DNA of 64,000 bases from NCBI GenBank assembly GCA_001600415.1, contig BCJX01000019.1, forward strand, positions 315,782 through 379,781. The letters run 5' to 3'. The notes beneath the pieces are model-generated. The model was not told the origin of the DNA. It ran no database searches and was given only the letters and a program-made list of their open reading frames with translations. Source of the DNA: Pascua guehoae. Taxonomy: Eukaryota > Basidiomycota > Tremellomycetes > Trichosporonales > Trichosporonaceae. Position numbers and translations under genes: made by a program. Below are positions 1 to 12,543 of this stretch, piece by piece (position 1 is the first letter of the stretch; every line of letters starts with the position of its first letter).

Positions 1-248
1 GAAGGCACCATTACCGAGTGGACCTACCGCGAGGGTGAATATCATCAGTGCATTCGATTAATAAAGCCAAAACAAGGGATCTTGGCGTTGGTGGAGTGGT
101 CCACCCTCGCTCTCGCTGATGATCTCATTGTGACAACCTCAGTAATATCTATTGTAACATCTACATACAAGATCGACTCGAGACGGTCGGTTCAGTCTGT
201 TGCTCTGCAGCCACGAGTCCCATTTCTACACTCCAACAACGGACCTGC

Positions 249-1382
249 TTACCTCTCCAACGCTCTCCTCGAGGCAATGTACGCCTCCCTCTCCTCCTTC
301 CACTCTGGCCGCACAACAGAAAGGACCGCGACGTCGTCGCCAACGACGACGTGAGGGTCGAGTGTGCGAACTTTGGAGTCTGGCGGCAAGCTCCCGTCGT
401 GCTTGAGCCCCATGCGCTCAATCTCGTCCAAGACGGCTTTTTCCTCTTTACTCGCGGCGGCGTGGAGCTGCTGCCAAAACTCGGTATCCGAGAGGCGCCA
501 GAGACTAGCCTCGTCGACGGCGCCGCGGCGCACCATGTCGCCAATGAGGCCGCCTGTCCGCGCACATAGCGCAACATTGGCAGGGGAACACCACACATCC
601 TTGTCTGCGGCAGTGTACGCGCGCGCGAGGGTCAGCGCGAGGTCGGCATCGCCGAGGGCGAGGATCCGCCCTGGGTCCGTCGCGTTGGGGTACGCCCTGA
701 GGTCGGCGAACACGCGCTGGGCATTGGCGGCGGAGAGTTTCCCAAACGCCACGGCGTCGCGGAGGCCATAGTCGAGCCTGTCTGCGCATAATGCGGGTGC
801 TGGCTGCTCGACGAGCGGAAACTCTTCTTCATCAAGCACATCTGCCCCCACCGTATCGGCGCCCATGCCGTGCGTGGCCAGGAGGGCGGGCAGTTCAGTG
901 GTCCCGACGTACCGCGCCTTGTGAACTTCATGGAAACTCTCTCCAGGCAGACACAGGGCAAAGTCGACGACGTGCGAGAGGACCGTGTGGCTGATATCAT
1001 GGAGGAGGGCAGCGACCTGTTCCGCGATACTGCCCCCGACGCTGCGGACAAGGAGCATGGCGCCGATGCTGTGCTCGAGGCGCGTCACGCGCGGTGTCAA
1101 GCCAAGCAGGTCGGTGATCCCGTGCTGTCCCACGCCGGCCAGGCGGCGCGTCGCGGGCGAGCCGAGGAGCGCGACGAGGACGGGCTCGGTGACTGTGTGT
1201 GTGCCGTACAGATCATCGTGGATGGCAATGCCCGGAGGGGAGAGTGACTGGGTTTGGGTCTGGAAGAGGCCGGTACGTGTGACATCGCCGTTGGCAAGAC
1301 CCGGGCCGTTCGAGGCCATTGCTGAGTCGCTCGAGGACGCTGGCGTGTTGCTCGAGCAGTGCGTAGTTGCGAGGAGAGTCAT
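249..1382 (-). CDS. HD-domain phosphohydrolase-like protein
   Basis: Single open frame of 377 aa from ATG 1382; ATG 1319 is an equally good alternative start and would remove a Ser/Thr-rich leader. The HD metal-binding pattern is visible: His about residue 104 in RLEHSIGAML, the HD doublet at about 128-129 in ALLHDISHTVLSH, and a distal Asp near residue 201 in CADRLDYGL. This is the arrangement of the COG1078-like branch of HD phosphohydrolases (dGTPase-related), which use paired metals to hydrolyse nucleotide phosphates. The substrate cannot be told from sequence. The stop codon lies inside a good splice donor (GTAAGC at about 252), so a short further exon to the left is possible. No targeting signal or membrane segment is seen. 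Confidence 0.75.
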   Translation of the reverse strand: MTLLATTHCSSNTPASSSDSAMASNGPGLANGDVTRTGLFQTQTQSLSPPGIAIHDDLYGTHTVTEPVLVALLGSPATRRLAGVGQHGITDLLGLTPRVTRLEHSIGAMLLVRSVGGSIAEQVAALLHDISHTVLSHVVDFALCLPGESFHEVHKARYVGTTELPALLATHGMGADTVGADVLDEEEFPLVEQPAPALCADRLDYGLRDAVAFGKLSAANAQRVFADLRAYPNATDPGRILALGDADLALTLARAYTAADKDVWCSPANVALCARTGGLIGDMVRRGAVDEASLWRLSDTEFWQQLHAAASKEEKAVLDEIERMGLKHDGSLPPDSKVRTLDPHVVVGDDVAVLSVVRPEWKEEREAYIASRRALER

Positions 1383-4300
1383 CGCGGTGGCATGAGGATG
1401 TGATCCCAGGTAACCGGTCGTGTGTCGAGAACTGCAGTGCGTGTTTGTGACAAAAGAAATGAAAGCAGCAGGCGACTCTGGAGCTTTCACTTCGAGTCTA
1501 CGTCATCTGAATGTTTGGGTCATTTGCCGCCGCCTAGATCAACCGTGGGAAATAAAGTGGCTGAAACGAAGGGGGTGCGAAAACACGAAATTCGCCGAAA
1601 ATTTACCGAATGGGATCTCCCCCTTGCTGACAGTCGCTCATGTGAATTCTCATCGATCTGCCGCAGCTGCCTGCTTTGTGCTGCCTGATTGTCTGAGGGG
1701 GTAAGTGTGACTTTCCACAATGTCAGAGCGGCACTCCAACGCTGCTCGTCGTGGCAGCAACCTGCGGTCGCACTGGTGGCTCATGTGAGCTGCAGTTGAA
1801 TCACGCCGTGAGGTGCCCAACCCCAAGATGAGCACTGTCACCACCTAATTAGTTGAAGCAGACGTGTTGCCACCAACGGGGTCGGTAATAGACCAGGTCA
1901 AGGCGCAGGCACAGGTCCCAGACGCCGCTGGAACCAGGTGTCTTTCTGAACATTGCCCGCGCTTTAGAGTTTCTTTTTCAACCTTGTTGGGTGACCAATC
2001 ATCTTGCTAGTATTCTATCGACATGATCGTCCATACACCGAGGACAAGACCGGTGTGCACAGCGCGCAGCAACGGGGATCGATCGAGCAAGGAGGTTCTT
2101 CGGTACGGTCGTCTGACTCGTTTAGAAGAAGGCACAGGAGGCGAGGAACATGCTCTGGGACGCGTCCCCATATTAGGTTCAGGTCAGTGCTCTACTGTAC
2201 AATTAAGTCGTCCCTAACGACAAGCACACCCCATCTCGGGCCAGTACCAAAAACTTCGGCTTTTTGGGCTGTAGTCAAGGTTGGCCCGGTACAAAGAAGG
2301 TTGGTCACCGGTCACAGACCATTGGAGGCACACTTGGATCCCCGGCCTTGGTACGGTAGTCACTCGCCGAAGCTGTCGCCGTCGCAGTCGCCGTCGCCGT
2401 CGCTCACGTCCTCGGAGTTGATCCTCAATGGGGTCGGAACATGCCCAGAGTGCTTCGGGGGTGACTGTCTTGTTTCAAGAGCGGCAGATGAAAATGAGCG
2501 GCGTTCGCCGTGGCTAAATCGGGTAACACAGGACCCCCGTTGGAATCGGACTGGACAGTGAAATTCTGGATACTCTGATTGATGACGGGAGATGCATGAC
2601 GTACATGAACGAGAGGGCTTACGACCACTCGTGCCTAGCCGCCTCTGTGCTCGGTCATGTTTGGGTGCGCGGATGCTGTAATGAGTCACCCCAGCAATAA
2701 ACAAACCGAGCGGTTGGCGCACATCTAACAACGTGATTTGAGGATTAGAGGGCTTGCCATGCGTACTCCATGTTTTCCCTTGGCACGGATTACCTCACAG
2801 TGTAACACTTTGGTAACTCCAAACCTGGGGATCGTTACGGTGCTTACGACTACAATGCGACCCCAGACTGACCATTCCGTCAGCCTAGGTCCCATCTACG
2901 AATATTGGGTCGTTCCAGTAGTCACATTTGGCACCTGACCATGCTGGACACAAACCTTGTTGAGTCATTCCAACGTACATAGTTGCCGACATGGTTATTC
3001 CATTTTAACGCCAGTCACGCGCTGCGCAAGTGATATGGCATCCTGCCGTCACACGTTTGTAACCTTGGTACAGTTGGATGTTCCCATTTTTGACATGACC
3101 GCGTGTGTGCATACCAACTGACAGATACCCCAAAGGGTCACCCGGGAGGATGAGCCGTAATATCCTACCCAAGAGGACAACACTGCCCAGGTCTCCTTCA
3201 GCCGCTGTGCCTCTGTAGCTTGGACACCGTCCAACATGGGCACTTGAAGAGCATTACCCACGCGACCTCGCCCTTTCGATCGGCCTGGTGTACATGGGAT
3301 GTCACGCTGGCCCCCCCACAAACTCTATAACACATCCTGCAGGGTTGATGGGCGGAAGCGCTGTCGAGCCACGTTGATCTCTCGCGGGGGTATGCATTCT
3401 GGGCAGACCAAGGAGGGTCAGGCCGAGGTTTGGTCCTTGGTCGCCTTGCCCTCTCGACGGCAATGGTCCGCAAAGCCAGTGTCTTTCTTGAGGAGAGGTG
3501 TCTTGCTGAGAGGTGAGGCCAGCTATGCAAAGCTGTCTCCATTTGCTCCTGTCCACCAACTCCTCCTGTGCTCCCCTTGACCGTACGTGAGAACAACGAC
3601 TGCCCGATCAACATTAAACTTCACTTCCGACGTGATATTATGAGACCCGACAGAGCAACGCAGTGACTGTGCGTGACTTGAAATTTCCATTCCCATGAAG
3701 AGTTGTGATAACTCAAAGTTGCTCCCTGGTTTATTTACCAGGCATTGCCTAGTGGGGAAAACTGCGGACTTGGGCAAATGTGGAAGTGGTGGAGAACAAT
3801 CCAAAGGTCTAGCGCCATGTTTAGTGCGGTCTAATGTCAGTGCGATCTTCTCAATTCCCACCCAGAGAATCGTTCGTCGCTTATCAGCGTTTGTTAGACT
3901 GGCTTGATTTTAGTATCGGTTTGCGAAGCTTCTGATACCAAGCGACGCTTATGATGCTAAACAAGCTAGACATTGCCCAGACTTGTTAGCAAGGTTGTGA
4001 AACACGCTACCTCGGGATCGTAGTAAAACGTGCAAGGAATATTGGTCCGGTTTGTAGTGGGAAAAGTGGCTGTAGCGAGTTATGCCCGAGCGGCGGAACC
4101 GAATCTGGCCGACAGGAAGTCGTACGATATGCGGGTTGAACAGGGCGAGGGTAGTAGTGTCTGGCCCAAGTGTCACCTAACGTGAGCACATGGTCATGCC
4201 TAAGCGTTATCCGAAAAGAGTCTCGACTACGAACGGAGCGACACTTTCGAGAATCGGAATGCGGAAGGCGACAAATGTGCGACCCCAAGAAGGAGGGTTG

Positions 4301-6421
4301 TGCCACAAGGGTGGCACAATACTCAAATGGGGGGTCAGGAGAGGGTTTCAAAAGGGGTATGTCGGGTGTAGATGCCGTGAGCACGGCCTTGCAGGAATAG
4401 GCCAACGTACACTACAGTACGGCATACCACTACACAACGTGGACAGTGCCTAGACGTCGCCAGGGAACGCGCTGGCCCAAGAGACGGACTTGTGTTGACG
4501 CTACTTTGGTTGGTGTCCTGCTACAGCATCACCCCGCGGAAATACTGTAGTGCCTCTTGTGCTACCAAGAGACGCGATCAAAGCTTGGGTCCTGAGGTGT
4601 CCTGAGCTGGGTGCATTGCTCGTGGGACAATGAATGACTCAGTTGGGTACCGGCGATGCATTCGGATTCCACAGCCTGGGCCGCAACGCACACAGCCCCA
4701 AACCCTCTCTTGCACCGCCCGGCTTGGCCTTGCACAGCACGGTGTTTGGATCCATGTCTGCGTCTGTGTAGTGTGCTGCTACATCTTCTACCGGCGCTGA
4801 AGCAACAGCAGCATCCCGCGATGGTTGATGTCCAAGATTAAGATCATACGGCGTTGTGCGATTTAGACTTTAGAAAGGTCCCGTCCTGGTTTCTGATTAT
4901 CGCCGGCCATGGAGATAAGGTGAGAGTTTGGGTACGGAGTTTCCAGCGCCCGGCGTCGGCCTCCATAGGCACGCACCGCCCCCCGGCAGTTTACATACAC
5001 CCCCGGCAGGCTCGCGCAGGAACTTGTCGGCGCACCGTCTGTGCGTCGGTGGGGGGGGGGGGGCAGTTCCTAGGCCGTCGTCCAAGGGGGTCGTGTTTCC
5101 GATGAATGCGAAGCTGTGCATGCAACTGTCATGTGCACCTCTGATAATGATGCAAGCCATAGTATACGGTTTGAGGCGTGGGGACCGCCGACCCGAGGAA
5201 CGGCGGCAGGGGGGGGGGGGGGGGGGGGGAGCGAGGCGAGAGATCGAGGAGGGGGGAATGTTTTTGTGTTGGAGCCCATTCAGGGTCTTGGCAGCAACCA
5301 GACAACTAACCCCTGACTTCCGCGTTTCAGGCACGTATTAGGACGAGATTTCCGACCAGTGCCTTGAACGGTCTGGTCAGGGTCCCAAAAATGGCTGCAA
5401 GACTCAGGGCGTTGCTTCTGGGGCGCCACGGCCGCTCGTTCAGGCACCGCCGATCTGGCTTTGTCTCGAGACAAGTCGACAGGAGGTACAGAGTGCAACC
5501 TCTCATGGGGTGGTACATGGTATTCATGTACCGGCGTTCGTCTTGCAACACAAGGAGCGATCATTGCACAGCCTTGCAGTACCAATGTAAGGAGGCGGTG
5601 CTGTGCCTGGCACGCGACGGCGCTCCGCGCCGCTCCGTGTCGGGGCCGGGGCCATGACGTGCAAGATATATCAGGCCACGCCGACGATACCGGACGTAAC
5701 CTTCGGCGGTCCGGCGGCACGCTGCACAGTCGTGTGCTCTGGAATGCATGTGTACCCTGTTCCCCACCGTCAGGTCCGTCATGGGGAGGGAGAGTCATCG
5801 CGCCAGTGCCTAGGCTGCGCGTCCAGGGAGGTGAGGACGGAACCAAGACGCCCTAATTTTGCAGTCATGGGGTGCCCGGCTCGGCTAACTTGCCTGGTTC
5901 CCAATGTCATGCCGTGCCCAGCGTTGGTATCCAGACACGCCGTCCGTCGTTCTCTCTTCTTCCCTTAGTGATCGTTCTGCTGCCTCTCTTCTGGACCTTT
6001 CGCCTCCATTCTTTCGCATTGCTTACTTCGCCTTGCTCCTTTCGCACTCGCCGCGTGCACTGGGGACTTGCTCTGCCTCTGGTGTTCTGCAGTCGCCAGG
6101 CTCTTGTCCTGTCTCACGTCCGAGATTAATTGCCACCAGGATGATCTCGGCATGACTCAAGACATAGACTCGTGACAAACTACATAAGTAGCGGACCGTT
6201 CCCTGATCTCTCATTGCCACACAGACACCCACGTCGAGACAACGCCCAACACTTTCAGGAAGCCCAGCGCCCTCTGTCTCGGTCATTCCACACTTGTTCT
6301 TGGCGTTCTGGCTCGTGCTCTCTTTCCCATACCTTGTTCCAGTCGCTCGCACTCGAGCCGACCGACCCCAGATCTCTGCCTTTCGCTTCTTATACTTGCT
6401 TGTGTCACAAGGCCACCAAAC
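1383..6421. other. 5 kb without a recognisable gene
   Basis: Only short overlapping open frames on both strands, with low-information translations. From about 1.7 to 4.6 kb the sequence looks visibly less GC-rich than the flanking genes, as expected for decayed DNA, but I could not match it to any transposon. Two pure G tracts are present, 13 G at 5051-5063 and 21 G at 5209-5229. The last ~450 bp before 6422 are pyrimidine-rich (for example 5950-6140 and 6290-6400) and probably hold the promoter and 5' leader of the aminotransferase gene. Confidence 0.5.
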
Positions 6422-8503
6422 ATGCCGACCAACTTGGGTGTTACTCTCTATTCCCTCTCGTCGCTGCTACCGGGCCAGGGGTCTACAACCGTGGACGAAA
6501 CACCGACGACCACCACTACCATGGCCTCCGAAACCATTGCGCCCGGCGCCGGCGAGGCCCTTCTTGCCCGCATTCGCGAGTCGGTCATTGGCGACGACAA
6601 TGTGACTTGGGGCCCATACGGGGCGCGACGACTCACATACACTGACTACTCGGCCTCGGGCAAGTCACTGACTTTCATCGAGGACTTTATTCGCCAAGAA
6701 GTACTACCACAGTACGCCAATACGCACACCGAGTCGTCTGGGACGGCGCTGCAGACGACACGATTCCGCGAGGACGCCCGGGCGATCATTGCACGCGAGG
6801 TCGGCGCCGACCCCGCGAGTGCCGCCGTGATTTTCACGGGTTCGGGGAGCACGTCAGCCATTGACAAGGTCGTCAACACTCTCGGGTTGCGAGTCTCGAC
6901 CACGTTTGAGGAGCGCTTTGGTCGAGGATCTGTCAAATCCCGCAAACTGCCGCCCAAGCAGCGCCCAGTCGTCTTCATCGGCCCCTTTGAGCACCACTCG
7001 AACGAACTCTCGTGGCGCGAGACCATTGCCGACGTGGTTGTCATCCCTGAGGGCGAGGATGGACACATTTCCATTGCGGCACTCGAACACCAGCTCAAGT
7101 GGTATGCATCCCGGCCCCTCCTTGTCGGGTCGTTCTCGGCAGCTTCGAACGTGACTGGCATCACTACCGACACTGCAGCTGTTACGGCCGTTCTGCATCG
7201 CCACGGCGCTCTGGCAATGTTCGACTACGCCGCTGCGGGCCCCCATATCCAAATCCAGTTGGGTGACATGGACGCCATGTTTCTCTCCCCACACAAGTTT
7301 AGTGGTGGCGTTGGTACTCCGGGCATTCTCGTAGCCAAGCGTAGCCTTTTCAGCAACAAGGTTCCGGTGGTACCTGGAGGAGGGACGGTCGACTTTGTCG
7401 ATCCCAGCAAACACTACTACATTCCCGATGTGGTCCACCGTGAAGAAGGCGGCACCCCAGCCATTGTAGAGTCGATCCGCGCGGGGCTCGTCTTCCAACT
7501 CAAAGCTGCGGTGGGCCATAAGCTCATTGCCGACTCCGAGGAGGCGTTTATGCGGCGTGCACTCGAGGCTTTGCGCGCCACGCCCAATGTTGAAGTGCTC
7601 GGCAACGCCAAGGCCAACCGCTTGTCCATTCTGTCGTTCCTCATCTCTCACCCCAACGGCAAATACTTCCATCACAACTTTGTCGTCGCCCTCCTCAACG
7701 ACGTGTTTGGTATCCAGGCGCGCGGGGGCTGCTCGTGTGCTGGTCCCTACGGCCACCGCCTGTTCAAGCTTGACGAGGCGAAATCAGCTGCGTACCGCCA
7801 CGTTACCGTTGATGAGGGGCTCAATGGCATCAAACCGGGTTGGGTACGCGTCACCTTCAATTACTTCATCACCGAAACCACATTCAACTACATCATTACC
7901 GCCATCAAGATGATTGCAAAGGACGGATGGCGCTTGCTGCCCCAGTACACATTCAACCTTCACACTGGGCTGTGGACAAACCGCAAGCCTCCTGTTCGCC
8001 CAGCCCTCCGCCTAACCGACCTTGCGTACGGCGGCGACGGTCGCCTTAACTGGTCGTCACACGCCCAGACCGCTCCCGAGTCGGCTCTGCAAGACTACCT
8101 GGGCCTGGCCGCTTTAATCCTTGCAGGTGCTGCGGACGGCATCCCGAGCCAAAGTGACCCCGCGACATCCGAGACAGGAGCCTCGGCAAAACAATCGTTG
8201 CAGGGTACCAACAAAGTCGCCTCTGTGGAATCGGCCACTGGCTCGACTTCGGTTATCTCGAGTCTCTGCAGCTCTGTCTCAACGACACCCGGCGAACCGA
8301 CCCCGCTACCTCCCGCGTCCATTTCACCCCTCTTTGACAAAGTATGCTGGTTTGAACTTCCAGCACAATGCCTCGTGGCTGGTCCCGAGGCCAAACAACC
8401 TTCTGCCGTAGCGGTGCCGGCTGTACGGCCCCTCTTCGGTCGCAAGCGCGTCAGCCGTGCCATTCTTTCAGTCGCTAGCTCCCTCGGGCTGCGTGTCAAA
8501 TAG
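6422..8503 (+). CDS. PLP-dependent class V aminotransferase (cysteine desulfurase-like) with long C-terminal tail
   Basis: Intronless 693 aa frame. The ATG at 6422 has a good AAAC context; the second in-frame ATG at 6521 (MASETIAPG) is where family similarity probably begins. The fold-type I core is clear: a GSGSTSAID phosphate-binding stretch, FDYAAAGPH for the PLP-ring Asp, and SPHKFSGGVGTPG, whose Lys (about residue 262 counted from 6521) should form the Schiff base. A GGCSCAGPYG loop follows, at the place where cysteine desulfurases carry their catalytic Cys. The core ends near 8090. It is followed by roughly 150 residues rich in Ser, Thr, Ala and Pro and ending in a basic patch (GRKRVSRAI), which is not part of the usual enzyme. 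Whether it acts as a desulfurase, lyase or aminotransferase is not decidable here. Confidence 0.85.
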   Translation: MPTNLGVTLYSLSSLLPGQGSTTVDETPTTTTTMASETIAPGAGEALLARIRESVIGDDNVTWGPYGARRLTYTDYSASGKSLTFIEDFIRQEVLPQYANTHTESSGTALQTTRFREDARAIIAREVGADPASAAVIFTGSGSTSAIDKVVNTLGLRVSTTFEERFGRGSVKSRKLPPKQRPVVFIGPFEHHSNELSWRETIADVVVIPEGEDGHISIAALEHQLKWYASRPLLVGSFSAASNVTGITTDTAAVTAVLHRHGALAMFDYAAAGPHIQIQLGDMDAMFLSPHKFSGGVGTPGILVAKRSLFSNKVPVVPGGGTVDFVDPSKHYYIPDVVHREEGGTPAIVESIRAGLVFQLKAAVGHKLIADSEEAFMRRALEALRATPNVEVLGNAKANRLSILSFLISHPNGKYFHHNFVVALLNDVFGIQARGGCSCAGPYGHRLFKLDEAKSAAYRHVTVDEGLNGIKPGWVRVTFNYFITETTFNYIITAIKMIAKDGWRLLPQYTFNLHTGLWTNRKPPVRPALRLTDLAYGGDGRLNWSSHAQTAPESALQDYLGLAALILAGAADGIPSQSDPATSETGASAKQSLQGTNKVASVESATGSTSVISSLCSSVSTTPGEPTPLPPASISPLFDKVCWFELPAQCLVAGPEAKQPSAVAVPAVRPLFGRKRVSRAILSVASSLGLRVK

Positions 8504-9869
8504 CTCGCGTGCCAGTATCCTTGCCCNCCCGCCCCGCCCATGCCAAGAAGCGTTTGATCCCATGCCCTCACAATACCCGCCCTTACCCAATGCTCCCAGG
8601 ACATTCAAATCCGCTCCTATGCCCATAGACTATGTACAGCATCACGATACCCCCTCTGTACCGTTACATACCTGCACGTACACTATTGCCTCATAAAGAG
8701 TGCATGAATCGTTGTCTCTATCATTAGTGACGATTGAAGCTGACGCACTGGAGTTTCACTCTCCCACGCCACATGGCCGTGGTGGCAAAAAAATTGAGTG
8801 GCGCGGATCGACGTGTGGCACCAAACACGATTCACACTTCACGCTTCACACTTCACAGTTGGCACATCCACACAAGGCACCCCTTACGTCCCCATCACGA
8901 CACGGCCCTTGTCACCCCGAGTGTGGAAGAAATGCCCATTACAAGCAAGCGGTGGATTGGCGGGACCAAAGATGCTCGGCCCCATTCTCTGGGACCTGGA
9001 GCATTCGGTGCCTCGCGGTCTGGCCACGTAACGAGACGTAAGGTTCGTGACCCCAACACTGTGCAATGGAATGGCCCATGTGAAAGGTCCGCCGTGTCAG
9101 AGATTGCAAGATGAAACAAGGCGGTGCCACCGCATACACACTCCTGTCGCCAAGGGCCGAACCCCCGAAGGCACTACGGCGACAACCTCCGCGCAGATCT
9201 AAGGCTGCGAGTGTCAGTGAGATACCTCACAAGTAGGCGCGAGATCACAGTCCAGAGCCTTCTGGAGCCGGGCGGGCGGATCACTTCAAGTATGAACACA
9301 GAGGAGAAACTCTCCAGACAATGGGCGGGGAAAGGGCAACGCCTCGGAGCGTGGTTGCGAAGGGTGCTCATGTCTGCAAATTGTTCGTTGACTCTCGCCC
9401 TCTGAACCTCTGTACTGTCCTTTCCTGGCCATTCCAACATCAACACTGTAGGTAATACACTGCACACGTAGAAAACCCCCAGTCCTAAACAAGGAACCAA
9501 CCATTGGCGCTACAAAACTTGTAAACCCAATAACCACAACCACACTCCCGACAACAACATGTCGTTAAGAGCTACCTATGTGCCTACAGCAGCAAAACTG
9601 GTGAAATCACAGTGCAGTCGTGTACTATCCGGACGGGCAGTTCCAGAATGTATCACACGGCCTGTGAGTAGATGATGTGGGGCTAATCCAGAATCAAGGA
9701 TCCATGTGACAACAGTATGCCTACAAGCAAAACTCGGTTTACTGTCCAACAGCAAGAATGGGAGAGGGACGTCGGCGTATGCCGGCACACTACACGACGC
9801 CACCTCGGTGCAGGCGTACAGGGAGGAGAAGGGAGATCCTGTGGGGCTGGGCCTCCGTCTTGCGGGAAA
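8504..9869. other. Intergenic, nothing recognised
   Basis: Contains the presumed 3' ends of the aminotransferase gene (+) and of Z1 (-), which converge here. There is one ambiguous base at 8527. Short direct repeats of the type TTCACACTTCACGCTTCACACTT occur near 8827-8860. No coding stretch, tRNA or repeat family was recognised. Confidence 0.5.
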
Positions 9870-11566
9870 TCAATGAGTGGCTGGCATCCTGCCGGAGACA
9901 CCCATGCCCGACACGGGGTATCCTTGACGACGCCCGTGGACGGGTGACGGGGACCACGCGCTATGGGCGGCTGGCTTGGGTCGATGAGTGGGTGACATTG
10001 GGTGATGGGTAGTGTGCATACGGCCGTGATGGGTGGGTGTGGGACGGAGCGAGGAAGGTGTGGGGCGATGGGCATTCTGCATGGGGCGATGTGCGGTCGG
10101 CCTGGGGTGATAGGCCACGGGAGCTGTGGCTGTGGTCCGTGCAGGCGTTGTCGCCACCGGCGTAACCTGGGCAATGCTGGCATTTATGAGCTTGTCCATT
10201 TCTTGCGGAGTGACGAGTCGGATGGTGTAACCCAGGTCGGAGAGGACGGGCGGAACGAGCTGCGATGCGGGAGGGAAGTTGTCGTCATCGTCTTTGCCGT
10301 TGTTGCGGAACCAGCGCCAGGGGAAGATAACCGAGAGGACACGACGCTTCTTGGTGCGCGAACCCTGGGTTCTGACGCGCGCCGAACGGCGTGTGGCAGT
10401 AGCTTGTGTCGTGCTGGTTTGGGACTGCTGCTTGGAAGGATGGGACTGCTTCTTGGAGCTCGATGCAGAAGTACCACCCGCCCCGCCGTCCCCTGGTTTT
10501 CGCCCGTTGTCATTTTTGGCAGTAGCATTCTTGGCCTTGCGCCGGGCGCGGTCCGAAGGGCCCTTCCACTGTTTCTTGAGTCCCGCCGCGTCGACTTGGT
10601 CGTCGTACCCAAAGGACGTCGCGACCGTCGCTTCAACCCCTGTGGCTTCCGTGGGCTGGGTCCACTGCGGACCGTCTTCGTTTGGCCGAGCCGCCCGCAT
10701 TTTGGATGCGAGAATGGCGCCTTGAGCGTATGTGTCGCGGTATAGAGCAAATTCCCGGTCCTTGAATTTGTACGTTTCGTTATTCTGAAAGTCGTGCGGC
10801 ATGCCGTAGTCCCAGATAGTCGACGCCTCCAGTTGGGCGATAGTTTGCGCCCCACGTTCGGTCGGGGTTGAATCGGCGTGGACCTCGACTGACAGCGTAG
10901 TGCCACTCATGTGGAGACGCTGGAACCTCGAGTTGACCACAGCGACGGCTAGGCGTGTGCCGACCATATAGTGTGCACCAGCGAGGTACCATGCCGCTTG
11001 GTAGAAGCATTCGCGCCAAACCGCATGGAATGCGACGGGGTCGTTGGCTTTGGGTAGATGAAGAATCTTGAACTCTGCGAGGATGCCCATGATTCCTTCG
11101 TGCGCAAAGTGAATGACCAAATCCATGGCCTTCATGTCCGTATTGTTGGCATCTGTGAGGGTCAGCATACGAATGTAGGTGGCTGCTTACACCGAGGGTC
11201 CGTTTTAACGACCTCGGTGACGTAGCGACGGTGAAGGGGACTGTTTAGCCACAGTTCTCGACACTCGGCTCCATCGTCTCCAAGATCATCCAAAAATACC
11301 TCCCCATCAACGGCGAGCTCACAGTCGCTGTCGATGAGAGATCGTAGCATGTGAATATGGGCGTTTCGCAGGTCCCCCTCCCTCTTGAAGCTCTTCTTTA
11401 AACTCCGTCCGAAGTGGCATTCGTAACGTTTCTCGAGAATGGCGATACTCGCAAGGCCGGCCCTGGTATCTCTCTCTCTCCAATTAAACAACCCAAGTGT
11501 CTCCACGTTGGGATCGGCGGCTGTCGGGGCGTCTAGAGGGACGAATAATGAGGGTTGAGGCGACAT
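9870..11566 (-). CDS. Z1: unknown protein with possible PD-(D/E)XK-like core
   Basis: Two exons, 11566-11191 and 11152-9870, joined by a 38 nt GTAAGC...CACAG intron that keeps the frame across a split codon; 552 aa. No known family was recognised. The middle holds a pattern typical of restriction-nuclease folds: Asp about residue 136 in KAMDLVIHF, then ILAEFKI with Glu 152 and Lys 154, then QAAWYLAG with a Gln/Tyr pair about 177-181, then a hydrophobic strand ending VNSRFQRL. The C-terminal 250 residues are low complexity: a basic RRSARVRTQGSRTKKRR stretch that could be a nuclear signal, an acidic DDDD patch, a conserved-looking LVTPQEMDKLI motif, then Pro/His/Thr-rich repeats. It is head-to-head with Z2, to which it is similar (VGTRLAVAVVNSRFQRL against CGTPLGMALLNTSFSRL). 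The nuclease fold is inference. Confidence 0.65.
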
Positions 11567-12543
11567 AGCGGATAAAGTGATATGGTGAACAGAATGATGA
11601 CTGAAAAGTGGAAGGGGATGGGTCTCTGTAGCTCTGTACTTATATGTTGTTCGTCTGGAATTGCTTCCCACTTTTGGTCTCCCAGTAGAACTGGGGCTGT
11701 GCCCCCAAAACCTTTGTGCAACACCGCCATGCCACCCCCCCCCCCCCCCGTAGCTGCAAGGTGGTGACAAGGGGTTTCCATGGCAGGTGTAGGGGACCGA
11801 AGGGGAAGATTAGAAGGGGAATGATAGGTCAAGGAGAAGGGAAGGATGTAGCTTTAGAGCTCAACGTCATAGATGGGAGGCATGGAGAGGCAGATGATTA
11901 CGGAGATGGTTCAAACACGCACGATGCGAGCCGCACCGCAAGGTTTATAATGAGCAGGGGTTGGAAACCATTCCCCTGTATGGCCTCTCTTTTCATAGAA
12001 GGAGGCAGTTTCATAGAGTTGCACAGCTGCAAGCTGGAATGAAGTGAGCAGCGCGTCAATATTTATTGCTCATCCCACAACCTGCGACGTGTGTCCCTGA
12101 CAAGAGTGATGGAAGTGTTTTGTGCTTGCATGAAAACAGTTCCAGCGGGACACTATTTGGGGTGCTCTCTTGAAAGCGGTGCTTGGAGGGAGGGACAAGG
12201 CCATGTTGTGTTGTGACGACAATGGCTGTAAAAGGCACCAAAGGGGGATGCGACTGAAACGTTTCAGTAACCCCCTAAAACGCTCTCCCCTGCCCCCCGC
12301 AGAGAAGGGGTGGTACGGACTAAAGTGAGGGGAAACTATAAACAATGGGAACCACTCAACGCAAGACGTCACAACCGCACCAACTGATCCCACCCTCTCG
12401 CTGTCAACATCATTGCTGTCCACTTGCATTACCGCTACCATCACCGCTACCAACACTACTACCAACCCCACCATTACCGCCGTCCTACCGTCACCACTAC
12501 TGCCACCGCTATTGTCACCACTGCCACCGTCCCTACCACCACA
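11567..12543. promoter_or_regulatory. Shared upstream region of Z1 and Z2
   Basis: The 977 bp between the two divergent start codons should hold both promoters. It contains a run of 15 C at 11735-11749, an A/T-richer part at 12040-12240, and a repetitive CACYRCTACCA-type stretch at 12420-12540 that runs into the Z2 start and could be read as coding (an in-frame ATG lies at 12424). No specific binding site was recognised. Confidence 0.4.

Noticed and set aside
2004..2561. 185-codon open frame (+)
   Set aside because: No ATG in a good context at its start, no recognisable motif, strong Ser/Arg bias; looks like chance in noncoding DNA.
1383..6421. Decayed transposon in the AT-richer stretch
   Set aside because: No reverse transcriptase, transposase or terminal repeat could be recognised; reported only as a region without genes.
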